The notes under the pieces are model-generated. The model saw only the letters and a program-made list of their open reading frames with translations, did no database searches and was not told the origin of the DNA. Positions 5,396-6,461 of a stretch of DNA of 6,461 nucleotides are shown in pieces. Location: NCBI GenBank assembly GCA_964560355.1, contig CAZLLI010000128.1, positions 1-6,461 on the forward strand. Reading direction: 5' to 3'. The stretch comes from JAKEHA01 sp964560355 (lineage in GTDB: Bacteria; Krumholzibacteriota; Krumholzibacteriia; WVZY01; JAKEHA01). A program made the translations under genes and the position numbers. Position 1 is the stretch's first letter; each line of letters starts with the position of its first letter.

Positions 5396-6461
5396 GTGGG
5401 ACGCATTCCTCTGTGTGTACTGGCCGCGGCCGCCGCGGGCCTGATCTGGCTGGGCGCTTGCGCCCCCGACACGACGCTTAGCGGCGACCACGTCGCCAAC
5501 CAGGCCCCGACAGTCTGGCTCGCGTCGGGTCCGCCCGAAGGCTCGACCGGCACCTATACCGTCCAGCTCTTCTGGGGCGGTTGGGACCCGGACGGCGAGA
5601 TCAAGTACTACGAGTACCTGGTCACCGACAACGTGACGGGAGTCTTCAACCCGGCCGACACGGTGGGTGTGACCTGGTCGACGGTGATCGGCAACGATTC
5701 CACCTTCACCTTCTCCGCCGATTCGCTGCAGGATTCGAATCCGACCAGCCAAAAGGCGGTCTTCGCGCGTTCGCACACGTTCTTCGTGCGCGCCGTCGAC
5801 GAGGACAACCTGCGCTCGAAGGAGCCGGCGTATCGCTCCTTCACCGCGCGCACGATTTCGCCCGAGGTGCGCGTCACGACACCGCGCGCCGAGCTCGGCA
5901 TCACCGCGGCCGACATGCCGCCCATCTCGACCTTCGTGTGGGCCGCCACCGACTACATCGACGACGACAACAGCAAGCAGGACCCGGACTCGGTCCAGTG
6001 GGCGATGGTCAGCACCAAGACTCACAACAGCAGCTACTCGGAAACCATCACGTACCTGCGCAACAACCCCGACGCGCCCGAGTGGTACCCGTGGTCGTGG
6101 TACCGCGCGCCGCAGGATTCGGGCAAGTCGTGGACGACGCCGCCGCTCGAGTTCGGCGACTACGTCTTCGCCATTCGCGCCAAGGACGAAGCCGGCGCGG
6201 TGACGCCGGTCTTGGCCGAACCCGTCAACGTGCGCCGCATCAAGGTGCAGGCGCGCATCTCGGGGCCGACCTTCGTGATTACGAGCCAGCTCATCGGCAG
6301 CATCATTGCGGCGTCGTGCGACTACCCGCTCACCATCGTGGACGTGCCCGCGGGCGTCGACATTTCGTTCGCGCTCTCCGCGTGCGCGGAGCACTACGGC
6401 GGCACCGTCGCGGGCTATCGCTACGGCTGGGACATTCTCGACTTGAACGACCCCTCACAGT
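5396..6461 (+). CDS. Surface lipoprotein with fibronectin-III-like modules (first 355 residues, cut by the right edge)
   Basis: An exported, lipid-anchored protein of unknown function. The start is GTG, set by AGGAGG 6 bases upstream. The N-terminus is a lipoprotein signal: R3, a hydrophobic stretch rich in Ala (VLAAAAAGLIW, 8-18) and the lipobox L19-G-A-C22, so C22 would be the acylated residue. Two beta-sandwich modules follow. The first, about residues 35-155, contains NQAPTVWLASGPPEG, FWGGWDPDGEIKYYEYLV, SHTFFVRAVDEDN and RSFTA, a fibronectin-III-like pattern. The second, about 163-284, contains PISTFVWAATDYIDDD, WYPWSWYRAPQDSGK and DYVFAIRAKDEAGAVTP. A third unit starts near residue 284 and is cut off after YRYGWDILDLNDPSQ. 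The frame stays open to the edge with no stop. It lies 240 bases downstream of the other exported protein, behind a terminator, so it is probably a separate transcript. Binding or scaffolding is plausible but unproven. Confidence 0.88.
   Translation, partial: MGRIPLCVLAAAAAGLIWLGACAPDTTLSGDHVANQAPTVWLASGPPEGSTGTYTVQLFWGGWDPDGEIKYYEYLVTDNVTGVFNPADTVGVTWSTVIGNDSTFTFSADSLQDSNPTSQKAVFARSHTFFVRAVDEDNLRSKEPAYRSFTARTISPEVRVTTPRAELGITAADMPPISTFVWAATDYIDDDNSKQDPDSVQWAMVSTKTHNSSYSETITYLRNNPDAPEWYPWSWYRAPQDSGKSWTTPPLEFGDYVFAIRAKDEAGAVTPVLAEPVNVRRIKVQARISGPTFVITSQLIGSIIAASCDYPLTIVDVPAGVDISFALSACAEHYGGTVAGYRYGWDILDLNDPSQ

Noticed and set aside
5390..6394. Minus-strand open frame (334 codons) opposite the lipoprotein gene
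   Set aside because: The composition is Arg/Val/Gly-rich without motifs, while the plus strand has an SD, a lipobox and FN3-like patterns.
1..6461. CRISPR arrays, tRNA or rRNA genes, insertion sequences, toxin-antitoxin or defence genes
   Set aside because: No regular direct repeats with spacers, no tRNA-like cloverleaf, no transposase or terminal inverted repeats and no defence-type domains were seen on reading both strands.

Overview
The window is GC-rich bacterial DNA with strongly GC-biased third codon positions, which is why long antisense shadow frames are so common. No rRNA, tRNA, CRISPR array or mobile element was seen. The best taxonomic clue is the large plus-strand gene: a secreted multi-module beta-rich protein ending in a FlgD-Ig/T9SS-type C-terminal domain that opens with the 'NYPNPFNP' motif. 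The next gene encodes a lipoprotein with fibronectin-III-like modules. This pairing of high GC with NYPNPFNP-tailed proteins fits Candidatus Eisenbacteria, Krumholzibacteriota or another FCB-related lineage. That placement is an inference; no marker gene is present.

Layout. The left third (1-1958) is read on the minus strand as a compact three-gene unit. In transcription order it holds an LpxL/HtrB-type lysophospholipid acyltransferase (1958 to 1095), a family 2 glycosyltransferase of the dolichol-phosphate-sugar-synthase-like type (1084 to 404), and the N-terminal half of the nucleotidase SurE (372 to the left edge). Gaps are 10 and 31 bases. A sigma70-like promoter (TTGCTA-N17-TATGGT) lies so close to the acyltransferase start that the mRNA would be almost leaderless, and none of the three genes has a clear Shine-Dalgarno sequence.

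A 149-base divergent intergenic region separates this unit from the plus-strand genes. The first (2108-5155, 1015 aa) has a strong TGGAGG ribosome site, a signal peptide, two successive jelly-roll-like modules, an Ig-like middle part, a Rossmann/GATase-like module without an evident catalytic cysteine, and the C-terminal sorting-type domain. A perfect 12-bp inverted repeat at 5180-5219 probably terminates its transcript. After a 240-base gap that also holds a 14-bp perfect GC palindrome comes a second plus-strand gene (GTG start at 5396, running off the right edge), a lipoprotein with at least two FN3-like modules.

The minus-strand unit concerns envelope lipid and glycan synthesis plus nucleotide housekeeping. 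The plus-strand genes make exported surface proteins. Nothing ties the two sides into one pathway beyond a shared cell-envelope theme, and no clear-cut new system is visible. The most interesting items are the domain architecture of the secreted protein and the split in translation-initiation signals between the two strands.
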